From Flavobacteriales bacterium (GTDB lineage Bacteria > Bacteroidota > Bacteroidia > Flavobacteriales_F > PHOS-HE28): DNA of 64,000 bases. The stretch covers positions 1 to 64,000 of the forward strand of contig JADJDP010000014.1 in NCBI GenBank assembly GCA_016702645.1, written 5' to 3'. Below, in pieces: positions 1 through 9,971 of this stretch. Numbering within the stretch: the first letter of the stretch is position 1; every line of letters starts with the position of its first letter. A program made the translations under genes and the position numbers. The notes beneath the pieces are model-generated. The model had not been told where the DNA came from. It worked only from the letters and a program-made list of their open reading frames with translations, and ran no database searches.

Positions 1-3000
1 GTCGAACCAGGAGTCGATCTTCATCGAGATCACGAGCAACGGCACCAACAGTTGCGCAGATGGTGGCCAGAGCGCCCTTGGGTGTCCGATGTGGAGTGTC
101 TGGCGGGCTGCATCGAGCCCAACGGAACGGTGAACACGAGCACCAATTGCGGGGCTGGGGACCTTCACGCTTTCCGTGGACGTGACCACCACCGGCGATG
201 TTGCGACCACGACGCTGTGGTACAGCGAGAACGGCGGTACCCCGACGACCATACCCGGCCTTACGGATTTGAGCCCCGATCAGGTGCTGGGGCCCTTCCC
301 CATCGGCAGTTCGGTGCATGTGGAGTTGCTGCACGAAAGCGATATCGTTTGCGACAAGAACTTGGGAACCTTCACGCACAACACACCGTGCCCCCCCGCG
401 AATGATCTGTGCGCCAATGCGACCACCCTTACCGTGAACCTTCCGGCCCAATGCCCGGCACAGTCCACTGCTGGGCGCACGATCGATGCCGGAATTGAAA
501 GCGCCCTACCGGGTTGCAATGGCATAGGTACCATCCAGGATGTGTGGTACGTGTTCAACACCGGCTACAGCCAATCGCCCATCAACATCGCCATAGCCGC
601 AGGCAGCATCGGCCACTACGGCGTGGAGATCTACGCTGCGTGCGGTGGAACTGCGATCTCCTGTACCCCCAATAGCCCGGCGTTGGTGAGCGCCGGCGGT
701 CTCTCCTCCTTCACCGACTACCGCATCCGGGTGTTCACGAACACCTCGTTGGGGGCAGCAGGGACCTTTACCATTTGCGTTTACGCCAACACGCAGCCCA
801 GTGCATGCGGCAATACGGTCTATGATCCGGGTGGAACGGGGAACTACGGCAACAACCAGAACGTGACGACCACCTACTGCTCCAGCACGCCCGGTGAAGT
901 GGTCACGCTCACGTTCTCGCAGTTCAATCTGGAGGATGATTTTGACTTCCTGTACGTCCACAACGGGCCTACGACCGCTTCCCCCGTGCTGGGAACCTTC
1001 ACGGGAACAACGATCCCCGCTGGCGGTGACCAGCACCCACGCATCCGGCTGCCTCACGCTGCGGTTCACCTCGATGGTTCCCAAGTCCGCGCCGGGTACA
1101 CTGCGAACGTCAGCTGCTGTGCAACGCCCCTACCCAACGGTAACGCCTACGAGCAATACCCCGTTTGCACCGGCAGCACACTTCAACTCAATGCGGGCAA
1201 CAACATCGGGACGCTGTTCTCTTGGACCGGCCCGAACGGCTTCACGAGCCTCGCCCAGAACCCGACCATACCGAACGTTACAACGGCCGCACAAGGAACC
1301 TACACGGTGACCGTGCGCAATGGCGCGAACGGATGCCCGACCGTCGCTACGACGGCAGTGGTGGTCCGCTTGACCCGAACGCGGTCTCCATTGCACCTCC
1401 TCGCCACGATCTGTTCCTGGATCTTCCGCAGGGCTGGTGGCATCCAGCGCCGTCATGCAACGGACCTACACACGAGCCAGCGGCATCACGATCAATGATG
1501 GTACCACCGCTACACCATATCCCTCTGTCATCAACGTGAGTGGACTACCTACCTCGGGAGTGATCTTGAGACGGGTGCGGATCAATGGCTTCTCACACAC
1601 CTTCCCCGATGATGTGGACATTCTGCTCCGCAGCAACAGCACCAATGCCGTGCTCATGTCCGACGCAGGCGGCGGTGGCGACATCAACGCACCCGGGAAC
1701 AACTACATCTTCCAGGATGGATCGGCGGCAATGCCGGATGGCGGCCCCATACCCTCCGGCACGTATGCGCCGACCAATTTTGAAACCACTGATACGTGGA
1801 CCTCTCCTGGGCCGGGTTCTGTGACCCAAGCCACCCCCCTGCTTTCCGCGATCACCGGCAACCTGAACGGCGATTGGGAACTTTATGTCGTGGACGATGC
1901 TGGGATCGACGCGGGAGCGATCACGAGCTGGAGCATCGAATTCGAGTACAGCCCGAGCTATTCGTGGGCACCACCCGGTGGATTGAACACCACTACCGGA
2001 GCATCGGTAACTGCATCTCCGGGCACCACTGCGACCTACACGGCAACGGCGACCGTGCAAACCTGCACGAGCGCTGCGCAGGTGACCGTGACGGTGAACC
2101 CCGCTGCCACCGCAGCGGCCGGAGGACCCTACACGACTTGCGCGAACGTGGCCGTAGCGATCAACGCAACGGCGAACGGAGCAGGCACGTGGAGCGGGGG
2201 CGCGGGTACGTTCGCGGATGCCACCAACACGAGCACCACCTATACCCCAACCTTGGCGGAGGGTGGAACGAACGTGACCCTGACGTGGACGACCAATGAC
2301 CCGGATGGCGCTGGTCCGTGCGGCGCTGTTGGCAGCAACGCCAGCCTCACCGTGAACCCGGTGCCCGTGGTATCGTGCGGCGGCCCCTATGGCCCCTTGT
2401 GCGACAACGGAGCAGCCATTGCACTGAACGGAACGCCCGGTGGCGGCAATTGGAGCGGCAGTGCCGGGATCGCAGGGAACACGTTCGATCCTGCCTTGGC
2501 CGGTGCTGGTACGCACAACATCACCTATTCCTTCACCAATGGCTTCGGCTGCACCAACTCGTGCGGGACTACGATCGATGTTGACGTGGCAACAATGTGG
2601 TATGCCGATACGGACAATGATGGCTTCGGCAGCGGCGCACCCGTTCTGGCATGCGTTGCGCCCCCCGCACACGTTGCCAACAACACGGACAATTGCCCGA
2701 GCGCAGCGAATCCCGGACAAGAAGACTCGGACAACGACAGCGTGGGTGATGCTTGCGACAACTGCGTGAGCACACCCAATACGGACCAAGCCGATGCCGA
2801 TGGCGACGGTGATGGGGATGTGTGCGACAACTGCGTGACCACACCGAACGCGGACCAAGCTGATGGTGATGGCGACGGTGATGGCGATGTGTGCGACAAT
2901 TGCGTGACCACACCCAACGCCGACCAGGCCAACGCCGATGGTGACATCCACGGTGACGTGTGCGACAACTGCGCCAGCGTTGCGAACAATGACCAGGCCG

Positions 3001-4702
3001 ATGACGATGGCGATCTGGTGGGCAACGCTTGCGACAACTGCCCGAACGACGCCAACCCCACACAGGCGGATGCGGACAACGATTCCTTGGGTGATGCATG
3101 CGATGCCTGCCCCAATGATGCCAACAACGACTCGGACGGCGACTTGATCTGCGGTGACGTGGATACCTGCCCCACCTACCCCGGTCAAGTAGGTGACTTC
3201 TGCGATGCCGATCCAGGACCCGGATACTCTTTGGGCCAGATCGGTCCTATTGGCGTGCCTCCTTACTGTGGTTGCCAGCCCGTGGCATGCAACATCAGCG
3301 TGCGTCTGGTGCTCGCCACCGATGGTGCGGCCTCCATTGGTTGGTCCATCTACCAGCAGGGTAGCAACGTGTTGGTGCACCAAAGTGCTCCGTTCCAGTA
3401 CCCAGCCACCCCTGGTGGCAGCTTCGGCAACGTTTGCCTGCCCGATGGGGACTTCTACCTAGTGGTGACCAGCACCGGCAACGGGATGGGTCCCCAAGGT
3501 GGCTACCGGTTGGAACGACCGCCGGGGTGCGCTTCGATCGACAACTCGGGCAACTTCACCACCGGTACCATCAGCCAGATAGCTGGCGGCCAGGGCTTCA
3601 CCCTGCCGGTGGGTACGGACCGCTCGATCCACGTGAGTTGCGACAAGATGGACTGGCGCAGCAACGAGTACATCGTGGCCAATCCGAACACGGCCGTTAG
3701 TGATGTTTGGGACGACTACGGTGCTGGCTCCTGGGGCGCGCGACCTCGGGTTACGAGATGTGGTTCTACAACCCCAACGGTGGCTACAGCTTCCGCCGCT
3801 TCCACAGCCATGCGATGAGCGATGGGTTCGCCCCGGCCAACGCGCAACGTGCCTGCCACATCCGTGTGAACGGCTGGGGCGGTGCGAATACCATTCCGGC
3901 GCAGAGCGATCTGCTGAACGTGAAGGTGCGCGGACGCGTCATTGGCCAAAATTTGCCCTGGGGACCTGCCTGCCGCTTCAAGATGGATGCGAACCGTGCG
4001 GCATGCCCGCTCACCCATTTGATGGATGTGCCCGGCAACAACTACTTGAGTTGCGGTGCCACGCGTGCCATAGGCACCGGTGGTGCCAACTTGGTCCACG
4101 CCCGACCGGTGAACCGCTACCTGAACGGTGTGAGCGCGGCGGCCAACCGATACCAGTTCAGGTTCATGGCAGAGGATACAACGTACAAGACCAGCGCTAC
4201 TGGACAGTATTGGGTGAACACCGCAGGCTTGGATCCCTGCCAGCCCTATGAGGTGGAAGTGCGCGCCAGCTTCGACAACGGGGTCACCTGGTGCGATACC
4301 TACGCTCCGGCACAGCCCAATCCGTACGCGCCACGCTGGGGCCGCATGTGCATCCTCAACACCGCTTGCGCCGTGGGTGGTGGAAACCAGAACATGACCG
4401 CTGATGGTTCAACAGGTCAAGGTTCGACAGGCTCACCAGGACACCTGGTGTTGTACCCCAACCCCAACAATGGCGAGCAGCTCTTCCTGAGCATCGACTT
4501 TGTGAAGGAAGGTGTGTCGAAGATGAGCGTCGATATCTACGACGGCTTCGGCAAACGTGTGAACGCAAGCACCATCGCTGTCAATGAAGGCTTCGTGAAC
4601 ACCACCCTGGACCTGAACGGCAGCCTAGCCGCCGGCATGTACATCGTGAACATCACTGTAGGTGAGGACACCTACACCGAGCGACTGGTGATCCAGCCGT
4701 AG
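1..4702 (+). CDS. Secreted multidomain T9SS cargo protein with thrombospondin type 3 repeats (5'-truncated, frameshifted)
   Basis: The coding sequence enters from the left edge and ends at TAG 4700-4702. Read across frames it contains, in order: a CUB-like beta-sandwich (about 800-1110, DFDFLYVHNG), Ig/PKD-like repeats, a proprotein-convertase P-like domain (about 1450-1940, motif NGDWELYVVDDAG), more repeats with GGPY starts, thrombospondin type 3 calcium-binding repeats (about 2640-3200, DNDSVGDACDNC type), a Cys-containing module, and a C-terminal type A T9SS sorting domain (LYPNPNNGE through the final VIQP). It is therefore an exported, probably surface-attached Ca2+-binding protein; the ligand is unknown. 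The frame changes near 85, 155, 1025, 1075, 1370, 1430 and 3740, each time restoring a recognisable domain, so the breaks look like indel errors. The start lies outside the window. Confidence 0.8.
2690..3175 (+). repeat. Tandem DNA repeat encoding thrombospondin type 3 calcium-binding repeats
   Basis: Units of roughly 60-70 bases encode D-x-D-x-D-G-x-G-D-x-C-D-N-C patterns. The units at about 2790-2850 and 2860-2920 are nearly identical at the DNA level (gacggtgatggggatgtgtg type). This indicates recent internal duplication. The spacing is protein-driven, so this is not a CRISPR array. Confidence 0.85.
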
Positions 4703-4721
4703 GGATCAACGACCTCAACGC

Positions 4722-4753
4722 GAAACCCCCGTCCTGTAAAGGGCGGGGGTTTC
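4722..4753. terminator. Bidirectional intrinsic terminator
   Basis: A perfect 10-bp stem (gaaacccccg 4722-4731 against cgggggtttc 4744-4753) encloses a 12-base loop. It lies between the convergent T9SS cargo gene and the NamZ gene, and each arm ends in a run of T on the strand it would terminate. Confidence 0.85.
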
Positions 4754-4758
4754 TGCTT

Positions 4759-5937
4759 TCAAGGCACGAAGTCGTCGTAGAGCAAATACTTCTGTCGCAC
4801 TTTCATGAACGCCTGGAGACCGGGTTGCCAGGATGCCCGAATGGTATCCTCATCCTCGCCACGCACGATCCGCTCGCGCAGGTCCGACCCACCGACCAGC
4901 TTATCGAAGAACGAATTGAAAAAGGAGGGCTTGTCCGCAGCCTCGCGGTAAAAGCCGATGAGCCAGTGCAAACGAATACGTTTCTCCATGCGGCTCTGGA
5001 ATCCGCCATAGGCCTGTAGGTCGATGCCAACGCACTCCTTGCCCTTGTACGGCGGGTTCGTTGCTCCTGGCGAACTCTCCGGTGTGAAATGGTATTGCCC
5101 CACGCTGTTCCCCGGGTAGCCGATGCATTGGAACGGACGATCGGTCCCTCGCCCAACGCTCACGACCGTGCCCTCGAACAACCCGAGCGAAGGATACAGA
5201 TACACCGAAGAGGTGTTCGGCAAGTTGGGTGAAGGCTTGACCGGCAATTGGTAGAAATGCCGGTGATCGTAGTTCGTGCATTCGATCACCGTGAGATCGC
5301 ATTTCCTTGCGCTCTTCAGCCATCCTTCGCCGTTGATCATGCGCGCATACTCCCCGATCGTCATCCCATGCACCAACGGAACCGGGTGCATGCCCACGAA
5401 CGAAGCATATGCCTTGTCAAGCACGGGGCCATCCACATAGAATCCGTTGGGGTTCGGGCGGTCGAGCACGATCACCTTCTTTCCGCCTTCTTGCGCAGCT
5501 TCCATCACATAGTGCAGCGTACTGATGTACGTGTAGAACCGCACGCCAACATCCTGGATGTCGAAGAGCAGCACATCCACATCAGCAAGCTGGGCGGTTG
5601 TTGGCTTCTTGTTCTTTCCATAGAGCGAGATGATCGGCAGCCCGGTCCGCAGATCGCGCTGGTCCTTCACATGCGCTCCGGCATCCGCATCGCCGCGAAA
5701 GCCATGCTCCGGCGCGAAGACCTTGGTCACCTTCACCTTCAGGGCCACGAGCGAATCAACAAGATGTGTGCTGCCGATCATGCCGGTCTGGTTCGTCACC
5801 ACGGCAACACGTTGACCATGGAGCAAGGGCAGGTAAACGGCGGTCCTCTCCGCGCCCACCACCACCGGTACCGAAGGGGTTTGCGTGATCAACACAGGCC
5901 CTTGGGCCAAGCCATCGCCAGCGAGGGAAAGGCCCAT
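4759..5937 (-). CDS. namZ: Exo-beta-N-acetylmuramidase NamZ family protein (DUF1343)
   Basis: The 392-residue product matches the DUF1343/NamZ family throughout. Visible landmarks are VAVVTNQTG, KVFAPEHGFRGDADAG, LFDIQDVGVRFYTYISTLHY, VLDRPNPNG and EGTVVSVGRGTDRPFQ. Characterised NamZ enzymes cleave terminal MurNAc from the non-reducing end of peptidoglycan fragments, so a role in cell-wall recycling or scavenging is likely. The chosen ATG (5937) gives a short hydrophobic N-terminus followed by AQG, consistent with a signal peptide. A start somewhat upstream would lengthen the basic part of that signal and cannot be excluded. It is divergent from the FtsX-like gene, about 50 bases away, and ends at a shared terminator with the upstream T9SS cargo gene. 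Confidence 0.88.
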   Translation of the reverse strand: MGLSLAGDGLAQGPVLITQTPSVPVVVGAERTAVYLPLLHGQRVAVVTNQTGMIGSTHLVDSLVALKVKVTKVFAPEHGFRGDADAGAHVKDQRDLRTGLPIISLYGKNKKPTTAQLADVDVLLFDIQDVGVRFYTYISTLHYVMEAAQEGGKKVIVLDRPNPNGFYVDGPVLDKAYASFVGMHPVPLVHGMTIGEYARMINGEGWLKSARKCDLTVIECTNYDHRHFYQLPVKPSPNLPNTSSVYLYPSLGLFEGTVVSVGRGTDRPFQCIGYPGNSVGQYHFTPESSPGATNPPYKGKECVGIDLQAYGGFQSRMEKRIRLHWLIGFYREAADKPSFFNSFFDKLVGGSDLRERIVRGEDEDTIRASWQPGLQAFMKVRQKYLLYDDFVP

Positions 5938-5989
5938 CACGAGCGCACCTATCTTCGTCCGCGTCGCGTTCAGCGGCACACCGCACACC

Positions 5990-7585
5990 GTGGGTTTCGC
6001 ACACTTCATCGCCCAACGCATCGTGCGCGGAACGGACACCCACAGTGCGGGGTTCTCGCGGCCCATCGTCATCATTGCAGTGCTTGGCATCGTAGTGGGT
6101 ATGGCGGTGATGTTGCTCACCTTGGGCATCACACAAGGCTTCCAGCGCGAGGTGCGGGCGAAGGTAACCGGGGCCGGAGCGCACCTGCAGATCGCGGCCA
6201 TTGGCCAAAGCGACCCGAAGGAGACCATCCGTATACCCATCGATCAGTCGTTCTATCCTTCATTGGACACCGTGCCCGGGGTGGCGCATATCCAAGTGTA
6301 TGCCACCCGCCCCGGTATCATCGAGACGGAGAATGATATCGAAGGAGTTGTCCTGAAAGGGATCGGCAAGGACCACGATGCGGAATTCCTGCGCTCGCAT
6401 CTGGTGGAGGGAGACTTGCCAGCGATAGGTGATAGCACGCGCCCGATCGATCTATTGCTCTCCAGCTACCACGGCGAACGCTTGCATATCGGAGTGGACG
6501 ATACCATCACGACCTATCTCGTCCGTGGCCGCGATGAGATACGCCCGCGCAAGTTCCGGGTCTGCGGCATCTATATGACCGGTTTGGAACAGATCGATCA
6601 TCACTTGGTGTACGTGGACATCGATCACCTTCAGCGCTTCGCACAATGGGGATTGAAGGCGGAGATCGATGTCGGCCAAGTGGAAGATGGCCGGTTCGTT
6701 GAACTGAAAGGGCTCGCATTCGGGGCGACCGTATCTACACCTATGAATGGCCAGGGACGGAATTGAAAGGTCCGGGCCCCACCGTCTACAACTCTGGGAC
6801 TGGCACAACCCGAATTGGCAGCCAACCGAATTCGGTCGAGCTCCGAAGGATACCACCTTCACGCTGGTCGTGCGCGATGCGGACAATACGATCCCCGATA
6901 CGGCTTGGTGCACATCGTTCCGGATGTCGTTACCCCCATTCCCCACAGCCTTGGCAGCGATTTCGTCGTCCAGCGCATCCGTGTGGAGCGTGGTGGCAGC
7001 GGTGGCAGCTACGATAAGTATTGCGGCGGCTTCGAGGTCACGTTGGACCGCTTTGATGACCTGATGGCGATGGATGATCTGGTGTACACGAAATACCTCC
7101 CTACGGGCCTGCGCTCATTGAGCGTTCGTGATCGGTTCCCGGAGATCTTCGCATGGCTGGAACTGCTGGACAAGAACGTGATCGTGATCATCGTGCTCAT
7201 GATCGTCGTGGCGATCATCAACATGACCTCCGCACTCCTGATCATCATCCTGGAACGCACCAACATGATCGGCACCCTGAAGGCGCTTGGTGCTTCGAAC
7301 GGGGCGATACGACGCATCTTCCTCATCGATGCCGCCTACATCCTCGGCATCGGCATTCTGCTCGGCGATGCACTGGGCATAGCACTCGCACTCGTGCAGG
7401 AGCACTTCGGCATCGTGAAGCTGCCGGTGGAGACCTACTACGTGGACGTGGTGGCGATCGACATCGACCCGCTGTCCGTCCTCTGGCTGAACCTGGGGAC
7501 GCTTGCGGTTTGTGTTCTTGCGCTGCTTCTGCCCAGCTTGCTCGTTTCGCGCATCGCACCGGCGAAGGCGATCAGGTTCAATTGA
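5990..7585 (+). CDS. ABC transporter permease, FtsX/LolCE-like (internally frameshifted)
   Basis: The N-terminal part (GTG 5990) has a cytoplasmic lead, a first membrane segment (IVIIAVLGIVVGMAVMLL) and a large periplasmic MacB-like domain. The C-terminal part (from about 6910) has three membrane segments, including the FtsX core ILERTNMIGTLKALGAS, and ends SRIAPAKAIRFN. This is the layout of LolC/E-type lipoprotein-release permeases. Between about 6715 and 6910 the reading passes through other frames (GDRIYTYEWPG, then TEFGRAPKDTTFTLVV) before returning, with no net frame change. Indel errors are more likely than decay because all segments stay coding-like. No ATPase subunit is adjacent. The substrate is not shown by the sequence. 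Confidence 0.78.
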
Positions 7586-7603
7586 CCCGAACGTTGTCGT
7601 GGT

Positions 7604-7644
7604 GAGCCTGTCGAACCACCCTTCGACAGGCTCAGGGTGACAGG
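7604..7644. repeat. Palindromic REP-like element, copy 1
   Basis: The spacer between the FtsX-like gene and the CBS gene holds gagcctgtcgaa (7604-7615) and its inverse ttcgacaggctc (7622-7633), followed by agggtgacagg. The block 7621-7644 matches 30716-30739 at 21 of 24 bases. It may act as a terminator or mRNA-stabilising hairpin, or be a dispersed REP-type repeat. Confidence 0.7.
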
Positions 7645-7665
7645 CTGGCTACCTTAGCACACGCA

Positions 7666-9021
7666 ATGAAGATCCACGACAACATACTCAGCACCATCGG
7701 CAATACGCCAATGGTTCGACTGAACCGAATTACGAAGGACGTGGCCGCCACCGTGCTTGCCAAGGTCGAAACATTCAACCCCGGCAATAGCATCAAGGAC
7801 CGCATGGCGATCAAGATGATCGAGGATGCGGAGAAGGACGGCCGCTTGAAGCCGGGCGGCACCATCATCGAAGGCACCAGCGGAAACACGGGCATGGGCC
7901 TGGCCATCGGTGCCATCATCAAGGGCTATAAGTGCATCTTCACCACCACCGACAAGCAGAGCCGCGAGAAGGTGGACATCCTCCGTGCGTTCGGTGCGGA
8001 AGTGATCGTGTGCCCTACCAACGTGGATCCGGAAGACCCCCGCTCCTACTACTCCGTTTCCTCGCGCTTGGTGAACGAAACGCCGAACAGTTGGAAGGCG
8101 AACCAGTACGACAACCCCAGCAACGCACAGGCCCACTACGAGAGCACCGGTCCGGAGATCTGGGAGCAGACCGGCGGCAAAGTGGACCACCTGGTCGTAG
8201 GCGTAGGTACTGGCGGAACCATTTCAGGTACCGCGAAATTCCTGAAGGAGAAGAACCCCAAATTGAAAGTCTGGGGCATCGACACCTACGGTTCGGTCTT
8301 CAAGAAGTTGAAGGAGACGGGCATCTTCGACAAGAACGAGATCTACCCGTACATCACCGAAGGTATCGGCGAGGACTTCGTACCGCAGAACGTGGACATG
8401 GACCTTATCGATCACTTCGAGAAGGTCACCGACCGCGACGCCGCCATCTTCACCCGGAAGATCGTTCGTGACGAGGGCATCTTCGTGGGCAACAGCGCGG
8501 GCAGCGCCATGGCCGGCCTGCTGCAACTGAAGGACAACTTCAAGAAGGGCGAAGTGGTGGTGGTGATCTTCCACGACCACGGCACGCGTTACGTGGGCAA
8601 GATGTTCAACGACGACTGGATGCGTGAGCGCGGCTTCCTCGTGGAAGAGAAGCCCACCGCAGGCGACCTGCTCAAAGGCAAGGACTTATCCCTGGTGAGC
8701 GTGGAAGCTGACGAGCCCGTTCTGCTCGCCATCGATCGCATGCGCAAGCACAACATCGATCAGCTACCGGTCATGGAAAGTGGCAAGCCCGTGGGTACCA
8801 TCACCGATGCGCGTCTCTTCGATGCGATCCTGGAAGATGCAGAAGTGCGCCACCAGAAAGTACGCGTCGTCATGGGTCCTGCATTGCCCGTGATGGACCC
8901 GGAAGCAACGCTCGCTGAGATCGCCAAGAAGCTGGGCAATGGAAGTCAAGCCGTGCTGGTGAAGATGAAGGAGGGCTTTGGGATCATCACGAAGCAGGAT
9001 ATCATCGGGAAGTTGAAGTAG
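7666..9021 (+). CDS. PLP-dependent cystathionine beta-synthase / cysteine synthase with C-terminal CBS domains
   Basis: The 451-residue enzyme has a fold-type II PLP core (about 1-325) and a paired CBS module (about 335-450). Lys44 in NSIKDR is the expected Schiff-base lysine, TSGNTG (71-76) binds the substrate carboxylate and GTGGT (181-185) grips the PLP phosphate. It should make cystathionine from serine and homocysteine, or cysteine from O-acetylserine; sequence alone does not separate these. The CBS pair probably senses an adenosyl ligand such as SAM or AMP, as in eukaryotic CBS. A TACCTTAG box at 7650-7657 resembles the Bacteroidota -7 element and would give a very short leader. The gene stands alone after the REP-like hairpin. 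Confidence 0.92.
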   Translation: MKIHDNILSTIGNTPMVRLNRITKDVAATVLAKVETFNPGNSIKDRMAIKMIEDAEKDGRLKPGGTIIEGTSGNTGMGLAIGAIIKGYKCIFTTTDKQSREKVDILRAFGAEVIVCPTNVDPEDPRSYYSVSSRLVNETPNSWKANQYDNPSNAQAHYESTGPEIWEQTGGKVDHLVVGVGTGGTISGTAKFLKEKNPKLKVWGIDTYGSVFKKLKETGIFDKNEIYPYITEGIGEDFVPQNVDMDLIDHFEKVTDRDAAIFTRKIVRDEGIFVGNSAGSAMAGLLQLKDNFKKGEVVVVIFHDHGTRYVGKMFNDDWMRERGFLVEEKPTAGDLLKGKDLSLVSVEADEPVLLAIDRMRKHNIDQLPVMESGKPVGTITDARLFDAILEDAEVRHQKVRVVMGPALPVMDPEATLAEIAKKLGNGSQAVLVKMKEGFGIITKQDIIGKLK

Positions 9022-9106
9022 TAAGGTGGCTTGATGAGCGACCTCGGCGATGCGTTCCAGGGAGTTTGGAACCTGCGGATATGCTCGGAGTTTGGTGCGG
9101 AAGTCC

Positions 9107-9123
9107 GGGGGGGGGGGGGGGGG
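9107..9123. repeat. 17-base poly-G tract upstream of the substrate-binding protein gene
   Basis: Seventeen consecutive G residues lie in the 115-base spacer between the CBS gene (ends 9021) and the preferred ATG (9137) of the next gene, 13 bases before that ATG. Tracts of this length are prone to slippage, and at this position a length change would alter promoter or leader spacing. Its exact length is uncertain given the error pattern elsewhere in the window. Confidence 0.75.
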
Positions 9124-9136
9124 TTTAGTGAGGTGG

Positions 9137-9921
9137 ATGCCACTTCTCACCGACCAAATGCACCGCACCGTCCAGTGCCGTCGCATCCGCAACGCATCAT
9201 CTCCCTCGTTCCTTCCCAGACCGAACTGCTCTACGACCTCGGCCTGGGCGAACGCGTGGTCGGCATCACCAAGTTCTGCGTGCATCCGGAGACCTGGTTC
9301 AATTCCAAGCACCGCGTGGGCGGCACCAAGAAGGTGGATATGGAGAAGGTCCGAGCGCTGAAACCGGATCTGATCATCGGCAACAAGGAAGAGAATGAGC
9401 GGAAGGATATCCAAGCCCTGGAGCAGGAGTTTCCGGTATGGATGAGCGATGTGCGCAGCCTGCACCATGCAGCGCACATGATCCTGCATGTTGGCGCGAT
9501 CACGGGAACGGACAAGAAGGCCGAGAAGATCGTTCGCGGTATCGAGCAAGCGTTCGGCGAATTGAAGCCGCTGGAAGAACCTCGCACGGTGGCATACCTC
9601 ATCTGGCGGGAGCCTTACATGGTGGCCGGGCATGCAACCTTCGTGAACGACATGCTTCTGCGCCTGGGGTTGATCAGTGTATTCGACGAGGGGGACGCCC
9701 GGTATCCGGAGATCACCGCCAAGGAACTGGAAGATGCCAGCCCGGAAGTCGATCCTGCTCTCCTCCGAGCCCTACCCCTTTCATGCAGAAGCATATTGAA
9801 GAGTTCAAGGATATCTGCCCCAATGCGCGCGTGGAACTTGGTGGATGGCGAGTTCTTCAGTTGGTACGGCAGCCGGTTGCTGAAGGCCCCGGCCTACTTC
9901 GCCGGTCTATCCCTCGGTTGA
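9137..9921 (+). CDS. Periplasmic helical-backbone metal/corrinoid receptor (BtuF-like), frameshifted
   Basis: The product of about 260 residues shows the BtuF/TroA-like class III binding protein pattern: RIISLVPSQTELLYDLGL, VVGITKFCVHP, RVGGTKKVDMEKVRALKPDLI, then SWYGSRLLKAPAYFAGL at the end. Such proteins deliver cobalamin, haem or iron-chelates to ABC importers. No signal peptide is visible; many Bacteroidota members of this group lack one. The preferred start is ATG 9137 (MPLLTDQMHRTV), because the family begins this way. Reading then shifts near 9171, again around 9750-9790 (segment KHIEEFKDICPNARVEL) and back near 9837. A longer start at 9031 would translate the G tract as glycines and is less likely. 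No permease or ATPase gene is adjacent. Confidence 0.72.
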
Positions 9922-9971
9922 GCGGCAGGAAGGGCCGGGATGGCGGCCCTACTTTTGTCAGCCACCAACCC

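Noticed and set aside
2690..3175. Regularly spaced repeats that could suggest a CRISPR array
   Set aside because: The repeats are in frame, encode Ca2+-binding TSP3 units, and have no constant repeat with unique spacers.
1593..3383. A 596-codon minus-strand frame opposite the TSP3 region
   Set aside because: Its repetitive Val/Ile/Ala pattern mirrors the TSP3 DNA repeats on the other strand; it is a shadow frame.
9031..9136. Start of the BtuF-like gene at 9031, with the G tract coding for glycines
   Set aside because: The added N-terminus has no signal peptide or family similarity, while ATG 9137 begins with the family-like MPLLTDQMHRTV; the G tract then lies outside the gene.
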